Of a DNA stretch of 6,266 nucleotides, positions 1-5,925 are shown one piece after another. Each line of letters opens with the position of its first letter. Position 1 is the first letter of the stretch. This DNA is from an uncultured Bacteroidota bacterium (GTDB taxonomy: Bacteria > Bacteroidota > Bacteroidia > Chitinophagales > Chitinophagaceae): positions 1-6,266 of the forward strand of contig CAIVKT010000051.1 in assembly GCA_903906615.1 (NCBI GenBank), read 5' to 3'. Below the pieces are notes generated by a model. The model worked only from the letters and a program-made list of their open reading frames with translations, ran no database searches and had not been told where the DNA came from. Made by a program: the position numbers and the translations under genes.

Positions 1-542
1 GTAAGATATACATAGCTGAACAGCTAACACCACTTTATAGCTATTTGCGAAAGAAATATCCGAAAGTTACCGGAAGTGAATTTTTGGGGCCATCTATACT
101 AGGAGGATATATTAACGAAAGAGGTATCAGACATGAAGATGCAACAAATTTTTCTTTTAAAAATGACGAGTTTGATTACTATTTGACCTTTGAGTGTTTT
201 GAGCATATACCTGATTTTATTAAAACATTTCAGGAAAGCTATAGGATATTAAAAGATGATGGAATGATGTTTTGGACCGTTCCTTTTGACAACCTTAGCC
301 ATGAGAATATTATCCGGGCGAAGGTGTTAAGTGATGGAAGCATAGAGCATATATTGCCACCGGAATATCATGGTGATCCTGTGAACCCTGATAAAGGTGT
401 TTTGTGTTATCAATATTTTGGTTGGGAAATGTTTGATCAGTTGAGAACAATAGGCTTCAAAGATGCCTATGCAATTACCTATTGGTGCGATGCGTTAGGA
501 TATTACGGTGGAGAGCAATTTATATTTTGTGCTGTGAAGTAG
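1..542 (+). CDS. Class I SAM-dependent methyltransferase, 5' end missing (partial)
   Basis: The frame is open from the left edge (first full codon at base 3) to a TAG at 540-542, giving about 179 visible residues, so the gene starts outside the window. A TTG at 45 is inside the frame and is not needed as a start. The visible part begins with the region around strand beta-2 (YPKVTGSEFLG, whose acidic residue normally contacts the SAM ribose). It continues with HEDATNFSF, an adenine-contact region, and then the classic post-II segment DEFDYYLTFECFEHIPDF followed by YRILKDDGMMFWTVPF, as in Methyltransf_11 enzymes. The glycine-rich motif I must lie upstream. The C-terminus (GGEQFIFCAVK) looks natural. 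The enzyme should be cytoplasmic. Its substrate is unknown; a sugar, a nucleotide sugar or a glycan end is inferred only from the neighbouring polysaccharide genes. GC is roughly 37% in sampled lines, lower than the next gene. It is convergent with the GT2 gene. Confidence 0.85.
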   Translation, partial: KIYIAEQLTPLYSYLRKKYPKVTGSEFLGPSILGGYINERGIRHEDATNFSFKNDEFDYYLTFECFEHIPDFIKTFQESYRILKDDGMMFWTVPFDNLSHENIIRAKVLSDGSIEHILPPEYHGDPVNPDKGVLCYQYFGWEMFDQLRTIGFKDAYAITYWCDALGYYGGEQFIFCAVK

Positions 543-554
543 AGGGGTGTAAGT

Positions 555-620
555 TCAAGTACCAATGACCGGTGCGGCCACCAGGAAGAGGAGGAAGTAG
601 TAATTCTTTTTATTGCCCAT
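555..620 (-). pseudogene. 21-codon ORF, possible truncated start of a membrane protein
   Basis: On the - strand an ATG at 620-618 lies 4 nt after the TAA of the GT2 gene. It opens a 21-codon ORF ending in TGA at 557-555. The peptide starts MGNKKNYYFLLFLVAA and goes on with PVIGT: a short basic/polar head followed by a hydrophobic stretch, typical of the first membrane segment or signal anchor of a larger protein. Its codons (CTC, CTG, GTG, GCC, CCG) resemble those of the GT2 gene. The tight spacing fits a following gene of the same operon. The ORF stops only 12 bp from the end of the AT-rich convergent methyltransferase, so it may be the stump of a gene whose remainder was replaced. It could also be a real tiny membrane peptide or a chance ORF. 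No ribosome binding site is visible. Confidence 0.3.
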
Positions 621-624
621 ACGG

Positions 625-2406
625 TTATAGTGCTGCGCCTGTAAATTTAAGCTTCCTGTTCGGATTATAGTAGGGATCGTTGGTGATGAGGGATTGCCAG
701 GCGGCTGCAAATACTGCCTGGTCGTGCCGGTGCTGCTGCCATGAGGCTTTGCTGCGCAGCGGGTGCCCCCGTGTGGCCGATTCGTGGTGTATGAGGGTTA
801 CATAGGGCAGGTACACGGTATAGAAGCCGAGGGCCTGTATACGCAGGCATAGGTCCAGGTCGTTGTACTCTACCGGCAGGTCTTCGTTCATGCCGTCTAC
901 CATTTCAAAATGGCTTTTGTCGCACAGCAGGCAGGCACCTGTTACGGCACTGTAATTATTGATGGTTTGTGTGCCGGCGGCCTCGGCGGGCAGGTGGGCG
1001 TATAGATGCGCGCCATCATCGGCCGCGCTCAGGGCTATGCCTGCGTGCTGTATGGTGCCATCGGGGTAAAGGAGCTTTGCGCCTATGGCGCCCACGCCTT
1101 CTTTCTGCGCATAGGCCACCATAAGGGTGAGCCAGTTGTTGTGCCGCACTTCCATATCATTATTCAGCAGCAGCAGGTATTCCCCTTTAGCAGCTTCTGC
1201 TCCTATGTTTATGAGCGCAGGGAAATTAAAGGGTATGGGTGCATCTATACAGGTGAAGTTGGCGTACTGCGCCTTGTATGCCTTTACCAGCTCAAAGAAC
1301 TGTGTGGTGGTGCTGTTGTTGTTGATGAGTATGATCTCGTAATTCGGGTAGTCGGTCTTTTGCAGTATGGAGTCAATAGTGGTCTTCAGCAGTGAGTACT
1401 GGTCTTTGGTGGGTATGATGATGCTCACTAATGGTGTGCGCTTCGAGTGCGGGTATACGTTGTAATGGCAGGGCAGTCCGGGTATGGCCTCTACGGTTGC
1501 TTTCTGGTTGCCCCATTTCAGCTTGTTTTCTATAGCTGCTTTCGCGGCACGGTTTCGGGCATCGGTATAGGTATCGGTGATGGTTGCTGCGAGTTTGTGT
1601 ACCAATACCTGCGGAATGTTGTGCAACTGATTGGATAGGGTAGTGGTGGCAAAAAGCAGGTCGTAAGCGCCCTGCAGTGCGGCGGTCTTATACATGCGCA
1701 GCACATATTGCAACAGCGATGTTTGCATGCAATACACATCGCCTATATAGTTGTGGGTAAGGAGCAGGTCGGGCGCAAAGCCGGGCTTGAAGAGCGGCAC
1801 TGTGTAGCGGCCTGCTTCGGTAAGCAGGTCTTCATCGGTATATATGAGCTGCGCATCGGGTGTGTCATTGAGTTGCTTTGCAATCTTGTACAGGTAGTGC
1901 GGCCCAAGGCTGTAATGTGCATCCATCAGCACGATGTATTCGCCTGCTTCATTCAGAAGGTCTTTGGTAAGCTGTGCGGATAGTATGGGGTGGTATTGAT
2001 CTGTGGCTATATGAATGCGAGGGTCGGTATATGCTGGTAGTAGTTGTTTTAGTTCATCTGTGCAGGTTATGTTCAGCTTCCAGTCGCTGTACGTTTGTGC
2101 GGTGATGGAAGTGATGACCTTGTCAAGATGTGCTGTGTCTTCTTGTGCGTGTATAGGCAGCAGGATTGTGAAGGTTGGTTTTGTAGCGAGTTCGGGTTGT
2201 GGGGCGTTGTTGCGCTCATGCGCCAGTATCCATTGGTGGTAGTCAACTGTAGGTTCTTTGATGATGCCCGAGCTGCGCAACTTTTTACGCAGGGCATTGG
2301 CCAGCACCTTCATGCCGGGGCGGGTGAGGGCGAAGGCTGCAAAGCTGGCTATGCTTTGCAGCTTGCCGGTGCCGTGGGATGATATTTTGTGGATGTTTTT
2401 TTTCAT
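625..2406 (-). CDS. Two-domain family 2 glycosyltransferase (polysaccharide biosynthesis)
   Basis: A 593-residue protein starting at ATG 2406 (MKKNIHK). The frame extends 15 codons further to a TTG, but the ATG is preferred and has GAGGG a few bases upstream. Residues about 77-235 form a first GT-A-like domain. It keeps family landmarks (ILLPI, YTDED at 189-193, FKPGFAPDLLLTHNYIGD at 206-223), but its metal-site region reads MDAHY instead of the usual LDHDD. Residues about 325-545 form a complete second GT2 domain: VSIIIPTKD, an NNNS loop at 362-365, the DxD-equivalent LLLNND ending at D417, AVTGACLL, the NDLDLCLR acidic motif with D516 and D518, and HHESATRG. This layout is known from O-antigen and rhamnan-type glycosyltransferases, which act in the cytoplasm on lipid-linked glycans using nucleotide sugars. 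The donor and linkage cannot be read from the sequence. The gene lies 221 bp downstream of the Wzt gene on the same strand and may have its own promoter at 2550-2582. GC is about 55-60% in sampled lines. Confidence 0.92.
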   Translation of the reverse strand: MKKNIHKISSHGTGKLQSIASFAAFALTRPGMKVLANALRKKLRSSGIIKEPTVDYHQWILAHERNNAPQPELATKPTFTILLPIHAQEDTAHLDKVITSITAQTYSDWKLNITCTDELKQLLPAYTDPRIHIATDQYHPILSAQLTKDLLNEAGEYIVLMDAHYSLGPHYLYKIAKQLNDTPDAQLIYTDEDLLTEAGRYTVPLFKPGFAPDLLLTHNYIGDVYCMQTSLLQYVLRMYKTAALQGAYDLLFATTTLSNQLHNIPQVLVHKLAATITDTYTDARNRAAKAAIENKLKWGNQKATVEAIPGLPCHYNVYPHSKRTPLVSIIIPTKDQYSLLKTTIDSILQKTDYPNYEIILINNNSTTTQFFELVKAYKAQYANFTCIDAPIPFNFPALINIGAEAAKGEYLLLLNNDMEVRHNNWLTLMVAYAQKEGVGAIGAKLLYPDGTIQHAGIALSAADDGAHLYAHLPAEAAGTQTINNYSAVTGACLLCDKSHFEMVDGMNEDLPVEYNDLDLCLRIQALGFYTVYLPYVTLIHHESATRGHPLRSKASWQQHRHDQAVFAAAWQSLITNDPYYNPNRKLKFTGAAL

Positions 2407-2508
2407 AAACCCTCGCGAAACAACCTCTGCGCGCGACAACCCCGACCCCAAAAGGAGGTATTACGTAAAGCCCGAATAAAGTAAAGTGCTACGTAGCTAC
2501 CTCAACCC

Positions 2509-2527
2509 TCCCGCAGAAAAAGCGGGA
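2509..2527 (-). other. Small hairpin in the GT2 leader
   Basis: TCCCGC and GCGGGA (6-bp perfect stem) flank a 7-base loop, which is U-rich on the - strand. It sits in the gap between wzt and the GT2 gene, just downstream of the promoter-like sequence. Two short palindromes lie nearby: GCTACGTAGC at 2488-2497 and TTACGTAA at 2461-2468. No uridine run follows the stem on the - strand, so it is not a good terminator. It could be a leader structure or chance. Nothing else gene-like is seen in 2407-2627. Confidence 0.25.
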
Positions 2528-2549
2528 CCTTGTTCGGGGAATTTTGTAA

Positions 2550-2582
2550 CAAATCTAAGTTGCTGTTGTTTAACTGCTAAAA
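2550..2582 (-). promoter_or_regulatory. Bacteroidota-type promoter upstream of the GT2 gene
   Basis: Read on the - strand, TAGATTTG (2557 to 2550) matches the Bacteroidota -7 consensus TAnnTTTG exactly. Upstream lies TTAG (2580-2577), three of four bases of the -33 TTTG element, at a 19-base spacing. Further upstream the DNA is A/T-rich. Transcription would start near 2543 and leave a leader of about 137 nt before ATG 2406. This would let the GT2 gene be transcribed separately from wzm-wzt. Motif match only; there is no expression evidence. Confidence 0.45.
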
Positions 2583-2627
2583 GTAATAATAAAAAAGAGA
2601 AGAGTTTTAGAGAAAAACAGGCACACT

Positions 2628-3356
2628 TTAAAAAAGGCGCTGGTAGTCTTTGCAGATGTCTTCGGCGGTGCCGCGGTGGGTGATATGGCCATCTTCGAGG
2701 AGGATGGCGGTCTTGCATATCTTCAATACGCCCTCGGGGAAGTGAGATACAAAGAGTATGGTGGTTCCTGCGGCCTTTAGCTGGTTTATCTTATCGGCGC
2801 ACTTGGCCTGGAAGCCTTGGTCACCTACGGCCAATACTTCATCTATAATGAGTATATCGGAGTCGTTGGCAAGGGATATGGAGAAAGCCAGGCGGGCCAC
2901 CATGCCCGATGAATATTGCTTTACCGGCATGCGCAGCACCTCGTCGCTCAGCTCTGAGAATTCGCGGATGTTGTCTACGGCATTGGTATTGCGGCGTGCA
3001 GTGCCGTAGAGCGCCAGTAGCAGGGTTATGTTCTCATAGCCGGTCAGTTCCAGCTCCAGCCCGGCGCCTATGGCCAGTATGGGCGCAAAAGAGCCATTTA
3101 CGGTTACGCTGCCATGGTGTGGCTTTATGATGCCTGCTATGGTGCGCAGCAGGGTGCTTTTGCCTGAACCGTTGCGCCCTAGTATGCCTATGCTGTCGCC
3201 CCGCTTTACTTCGAGGTTTATGTCGTGCAGTATGGTTTTGGTCTTAAAAGGGCTTTTGCGCTGCGTGATGAGGTCCTTCAATGAGTACACGCCCACATTG
3301 TTCTGCCAAAAGCTGATAGTTACATTGTCAATCTTTATGATCGTGTCCTGGCTCAT
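2628..3356 (-). CDS. wzt: ABC transporter ATP-binding protein, Wzt/TagH-type polysaccharide exporter
   Basis: A 242-residue ATPase starting at ATG 3356. All ABC motifs are present: Walker A GRNGSGKST at 60-68, the Wzt-typical IGAGLELELTGYENI segment ending near 110, signature YSSGM at 148-152, Walker B ILIIDE at 168-173 with catalytic E173, D-loop VGD at 177-179, and switch histidine H205. About 20 extra residues before Walker A (SLKDLITQRKSPF) are typical of the polysaccharide-export subfamily. It powers transport of a lipid-linked glycan through the permease encoded 4 nt upstream, at the cytoplasmic face of the inner membrane. The protein ends soon after the nucleotide-binding domain. It therefore lacks the C-terminal carbohydrate-binding domain of Wzt proteins that recognise capped chains, and resembles the short Wzt, KpsT and TagH forms. 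The symbol is given at family level; whether the cargo is O-antigen, capsule or another glycan is unknown. Confidence 0.93.
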   Translation of the reverse strand: MSQDTIIKIDNVTISFWQNNVGVYSLKDLITQRKSPFKTKTILHDINLEVKRGDSIGILGRNGSGKSTLLRTIAGIIKPHHGSVTVNGSFAPILAIGAGLELELTGYENITLLLALYGTARRNTNAVDNIREFSELSDEVLRMPVKQYSSGMVARLAFSISLANDSDILIIDEVLAVGDQGFQAKCADKINQLKAAGTTILFVSHFPEGVLKICKTAILLEDGHITHRGTAEDICKDYQRLF

Positions 3357-3360
3357 GGGC

Positions 3361-4107
3361 TTATATAGCAGAGATAAACTGATTTTTTAACCTGTTGAAA
3401 ACAAACTGGCCTATGATGTACATACCTACAGCTATAACGATACACTCCACCCACAGGTGCATGGAGGGTGGGGCGGCATCATAAAAAATACCACGGCCCA
3501 GTTTTATGAAATAATAAATGGGGTTACACTTCATGAATATGCGGTATTGCGGCGCTATGTTGCTTTCGGGGTAGCCTATAGGGGTAAGGAAAAACAGGGC
3601 AGGCTGTATGGTACCCCATATGATGCCAATGTCGCGGAAGAAGACATTGACACTACATAGGAGCAGGTTGAGTCCCAGCGCGAAGACGGCGAATAGTATA
3701 ATGCAAGGCAGTATAAGTAGCAGGCGGGGGCTGTATACCAGGCCACCCCAATTCATGATAATGAGGAAGACAATGATGGTAAGCACAAGGTTGAAGAGCT
3801 CGCTCAGTGTTTCGGACAGGGGGAAGAAGTACGCAGGTATGTTCAGCGCCTTTAGCAGGCCGGATGAGCCGACCACACTACCCACCGACTGGCCCGTAAC
3901 ATTGGAAAAGAAGAACCAGAGTATGAGGCCGGAGGTAACAAAAAGGATGTAATGCGGTATGCCCGAATTTTGCTTGAAGATGACAATAAATATGAGCAGG
4001 TAAAGGAGTGGCTTAAAAAATCCCCAGAAAAAACCTACAAGGGAGTTTTTGTACCTTAATATTACGTTTCGTTTGCTGAGCGCATATATACGCGTGATAT
4101 TTTGCAC
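3361..4107 (-). CDS. wzm: ABC transporter permease, Wzm/TagG-type polysaccharide exporter
   Basis: A 248-residue membrane protein of the ABC2 type. It starts with an amphipathic basic N-terminus (RNVILRYKNSLVG), the usual beginning of Wzm/TagG permeases. Six hydrophobic segments follow at about 24-44, 53-70, 104-124, 129-153, 160-180 and 218-238. VFFRDIG at 155-161 and NPIYYF at 195-200 are family landmarks. The start is GTG at 4107: an in-frame stop lies only seven codons upstream, no ATG lies between, and the N-terminal length fits the family. It stops 4 nt before the ATG of the ATPase gene, so the two are almost certainly co-translated partners. It forms the inner-membrane channel through which the lipid-linked glycan is moved to the periplasm. 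It is divergent from the GT4-type gene, with 51 bp between start codons. The symbol is family level. Confidence 0.92.
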   Translation of the reverse strand: MQNITRIYALSKRNVILRYKNSLVGFFWGFFKPLLYLLIFIVIFKQNSGIPHYILFVTSGLILWFFFSNVTGQSVGSVVGSSGLLKALNIPAYFFPLSETLSELFNLVLTIIVFLIIMNWGGLVYSPRLLLILPCIILFAVFALGLNLLLCSVNVFFRDIGIIWGTIQPALFFLTPIGYPESNIAPQYRIFMKCNPIYYFIKLGRGIFYDAAPPSMHLWVECIVIAVGMYIIGQFVFNRLKNQFISAI

Positions 4108-4132
4108 GTTGTAGATTTTGTTGATACTTTAC
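4101..4132 (+). promoter_or_regulatory. Weak promoter candidate for the GT4-type gene
   Basis: TTTG at 4101-4104 is followed after 20 bases by TACTTTAC (4125-4132), which matches six of eight positions of TAnnTTTG. The start would fall near 4138, about 20 nt before ATG 4159. The -33 part overlaps the first codons of wzm. The spacing is right but the -7 match is imperfect. Confidence 0.28.
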
Positions 4133-4158
4133 AGCCGGATTACCCCGCAGTTTTTTAT

Positions 4159-5202
4159 ATGAAAATTATTGTCAACGCACGGTTCCTTACACAACCCATA
4201 TCAGGGGTGCAAAGGTATGCAATAGAATGTAGCAGGCAAATAAAAATGTTATGGCCGGAGGTAGTATTTGTGGCGCCCAAAGATATTATTCATACAGATA
4301 TTGCAAATGAGTTGGGCGCGCGGGTCATAGGCCGCAATACCGGCCACCTCTGGGAGCAGGCAGACCTGCCGCTGTATATGGCCAAAACGAAGCGCCTGCC
4401 GCTACTCAGCCTCGCTAATACAGCCCCGCTTTTATATAGCAACAACTACATCACTATACACGATCTTGCTTTTTACCATCACCCCGAGTGGAATTCAAAA
4501 TCATTTGCCACCTGGTACAATATACTGGTGCCGCGCCTGGCCTATGGCAGCAGGCACATCTTTACGGTAAGCCAAACCATGAAGCAGGAGATAGCCGGTT
4601 GCTATGGCATAAAGCCCGATAAAGTTACAGTTACCTACAATGGCATATCTAAGAAGATGCAGGAGTTGGTGGCTGGCAGCAGTGTGGCTAAGGAAAAGAT
4701 GATACTGTCGGTAGGGTCTTTTAATAAGCGCAAGAACCATGCGGTATTGTTGCAGGCCTATCTGCAAAGCAATATCAAAAAGGACTACCAATTGGTGATC
4801 ATAGGAGATAAGAGCAAGGTGTTCAGTGAGGGGGGGATAGACGAGCAAACTGTGCAGGACAACAATATAAAAATATACCAGCACCTGCCCGAGGCCGAAT
4901 TGGTGGCTATGTACCTGCGGGCAGAAGCGGTGGTATCACTATCGGCCTATGAGGGCTTTGGAATACCTGTGCTGGAGGGGCTGTATTGCGGCTGCAAGGC
5001 TATAGTTTCTGATATACCTGTGTATCAGGAACTTTATAACGACTGTGCCGTGTTTTGCGATCCGGGGCAAATGAGCAGCGTTGTAGCCGCGTTGGATGGA
5101 ATTGGCAGCATGGCAGCGCCGGATGCAAGCCCGTTATTTGAAAGGTTTAATTACCCGTCTGCCGCGAAGGAAATAATAAATACGATCGGGGGCAAATTTT
5201 AA
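4159..5202 (+). CDS. Family 4-type glycosyltransferase (GT-B fold)
   Basis: A 347-residue protein from ATG 4159 (MKIIVNARFL). An upstream TTG at 4102 in the same frame would add 19 residues and overlap wzm. The ATG is preferred because it opens directly on the first beta strand. The N-terminal acceptor domain has the SGVQRYAIE loop near residue 16 and ITIHDLAFYHHPE at about 98-110, both usual in this group. The C-terminal donor domain has ILSVGSFNKRKN at 182-193, with basic residues for the nucleotide-sugar phosphates, LVIIGD at 212-217, and the E-x7-E retaining-enzyme motif EGFGIPVLE (E265, E273). It should be a cytoplasmic enzyme adding a sugar to the growing lipid-linked glycan, with mannosyl-type enzymes as the closest familiar relatives. 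Donor and acceptor are not determinable here. It is divergent from wzm and convergent with the thioredoxin gene. No Shine-Dalgarno sequence is seen; a T/A-rich stretch precedes the ATG. Confidence 0.92.
   Translation: MKIIVNARFLTQPISGVQRYAIECSRQIKMLWPEVVFVAPKDIIHTDIANELGARVIGRNTGHLWEQADLPLYMAKTKRLPLLSLANTAPLLYSNNYITIHDLAFYHHPEWNSKSFATWYNILVPRLAYGSRHIFTVSQTMKQEIAGCYGIKPDKVTVTYNGISKKMQELVAGSSVAKEKMILSVGSFNKRKNHAVLLQAYLQSNIKKDYQLVIIGDKSKVFSEGGIDEQTVQDNNIKIYQHLPEAELVAMYLRAEAVVSLSAYEGFGIPVLEGLYCGCKAIVSDIPVYQELYNDCAVFCDPGQMSSVVAALDGIGSMAAPDASPLFERFNYPSAAKEIINTIGGKF
4161..4194 (-). promoter_or_regulatory. Weak promoter candidate for wzm-wzt
   Basis: On the - strand, TAATTTTC (4168 to 4161) matches seven of eight positions of TAnnTTTG. 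It is preceded after 23 bases by TTG (4194-4192), at the upper limit of the TTG-N17-23 spacing used in Bacteroidota. The start would fall near 4154, about 46 nt before GTG 4107. It lies inside the first codons of the GT4-type gene. Motif match only. Confidence 0.22.
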
Positions 5203-5223
5203 CAAGAAAGGGTATAGTGTTTC

Positions 5224-5251
5224 AGATTAGAACTTTTAAAAGTTCTAATCT
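5224..5251. repeat. 28-bp perfect palindrome
   Basis: The arm AGATTAGAACTTTT at 5224-5237 is followed directly by its exact reverse complement at 5238-5251, centred on TTTTAAAA. As RNA it could fold as a 12-bp stem with a TTAA loop. It lies 21 bp after the stop of the GT4-type gene. It is AT-rich and is not followed by a T-run on either strand, so it is a poor intrinsic terminator. It may be an operator-like dyad, a member of a dispersed palindromic family, or a 3'-end stabilising hairpin. Confidence 0.6.
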
Positions 5252-5284
5252 TGGAATGGTTGGCGACTCCTGCTATTGCATATA

Positions 5285-5315
5285 AGAAAGGGAAGCCGCG
5301 GTGGCCTCCCTTTCT
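5285..5315. terminator. Hairpin terminator between convergent genes
   Basis: AGAAAGGGAAGCC (5285-5297) pairs with GGCCTCCCTTTCT (5303-5315), 12 of 13 positions, around a 5-base loop; the only mismatch is A5294 against C5308. With G5316 bulged out, the flanking TATA sequences extend the stem. On the - strand the stem begins 20 bp after the stop of the thioredoxin gene and its descending arm ends CCCTTTCT followed by TATAT. On the + strand it also ends CCCTTTCT, followed by GTATATAATA, downstream of the GT4-type gene. A bidirectional factor-independent terminator is the best reading, although the T-rich tails are short. Confidence 0.65.
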
Positions 5316-5335
5316 GTATATAATATGGCATTAGC

Positions 5336-5830
5336 TTATTTAGCAGCAACCAATTCTTTTACTTTAGCGATCACTTCCGCTTCGCCTCCTTCTTCGTAGC
5401 CGGTATGCGAGAAGGCTACCTTGCCGTTCTTGTCAATGATCATAGTGTATGGCACCGACTGGAAGCTGAGGGAGCGCTTCAGGTCGGAGTTGGCATCTAT
5501 GAAGTAAGGGAAGGTCCAGCCCTGGGATATGGCGTAAGTGCGCACCAAGCCTTCGGCACGGGCTTCATCAATTGATACAGTGATATAGTCAAAGTCTACG
5601 TCTTTCTTCCATGCAGGCAGTTGCAGGGAAATGTTCTTGATCTCTTTCTTGCAAGGCACGCACCAGGTGGCCCAGAAGCTCACTACAGTTACCCTTCCCT
5701 TTGCAATAGTTTCATTGAACGGGATCTTTTTGCCTGAATTAACATCTTTTATCTGTGTGTCAGGAAGGTCTTGTGCATGGAGGCTGATGCTTAAACAAAC
5801 AGCCGCAATTGCCATAACGATTTTTGTCAT
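5336..5830 (-). CDS. Secreted TlpA-like thioredoxin-fold protein (thiol-disulfide oxidoreductase)
   Basis: A 164-residue protein from ATG 5830. The N-terminus (MTKIVMAIAAVCLSISLHA) is a clear signal peptide with probable cleavage before Q20, so the mature protein is periplasmic. The redox centre is WATWCVPC with C57 and C60. The cis-proline loop is SVPYTMIID with P127, and KNGKVAFSHTGY is the following beta hairpin of the AhpC/TSA-Redoxin-TlpA group. The mature part is about 145 residues, a single thioredoxin domain without the extra N-terminal domain found in many longer Bacteroidota TlpA-like proteins. It probably reduces or exchanges disulfides of exported proteins; its partners are unknown. 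It is divergent from the DUF6029-like gene with 95 bp between starts. It has no evident link to the polysaccharide genes, from which the terminator at 5285-5315 separates it. I saw no convincing promoter motif for it. Confidence 0.92.
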   Translation of the reverse strand: MTKIVMAIAAVCLSISLHAQDLPDTQIKDVNSGKKIPFNETIAKGRVTVVSFWATWCVPCKKEIKNISLQLPAWKKDVDFDYITVSIDEARAEGLVRTYAISQGWTFPYFIDANSDLKRSLSFQSVPYTMIIDKNGKVAFSHTGYEEGGEAEVIAKVKELVAAK

Positions 5831-5852
5831 AAGTACTTGTTTTTAAAATAAA

Positions 5853-5882
5853 TGTGCGAAATCTTTGCCAGTTTTAAATTTG
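5853..5882 (+). promoter_or_regulatory. Bacteroidota-type promoter for the DUF6029-like gene
   Basis: TAAATTTG at 5875-5882 matches the -7 consensus TAnnTTTG exactly. TGTG at 5853-5856 matches three of four bases of the -33 element at an 18-base spacing. Transcription would start near 5889 and give a leader of about 37 nt before ATG 5926. It lies in the divergent gap shared with the thioredoxin gene. Confidence 0.5.
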
Positions 5883-5925
5883 CGAACTAATTTCGGAAAA
5901 TATTTAACAATATTACACACTCTCG

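Noticed and set aside
1006..1395. Long + strand frame opposite the GT2 gene (and similar ones at 1127-1342, 1447-1638, 1708-1983, 2015-2242, 2095-2382)
   Set aside because: They lie antisense to a well-supported GT2 coding region, show no domain-like sequence and have cysteine- and glycine-rich composition typical of shadow frames.
2407..2451. 15-residue N-terminal extension of the GT2 protein from a TTG
   Set aside because: An ATG with a lysine-rich start and a purine-rich upstream stretch follows at 2406; the extension has no family similarity that I can see.
2451..2459. Perfect Shine-Dalgarno-like AAAGGAGGT on the + strand
   Set aside because: No suitable start codon lies at the right distance, and no + strand gene follows; it falls in the leader of a - strand gene. 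The nearby + frame at 2486-2683 has no credible protein features.
4102..4158. 19-residue N-terminal extension of the GT4-type protein from a TTG
   Set aside because: It would overlap the wzm start, and the family-typical first beta strand begins exactly at the ATG at 4159.
4501..4884. 127-codon - strand frame inside the GT4-type gene
   Set aside because: It is antisense to a gene with clear GT-B motifs and has no recognisable motif of its own.
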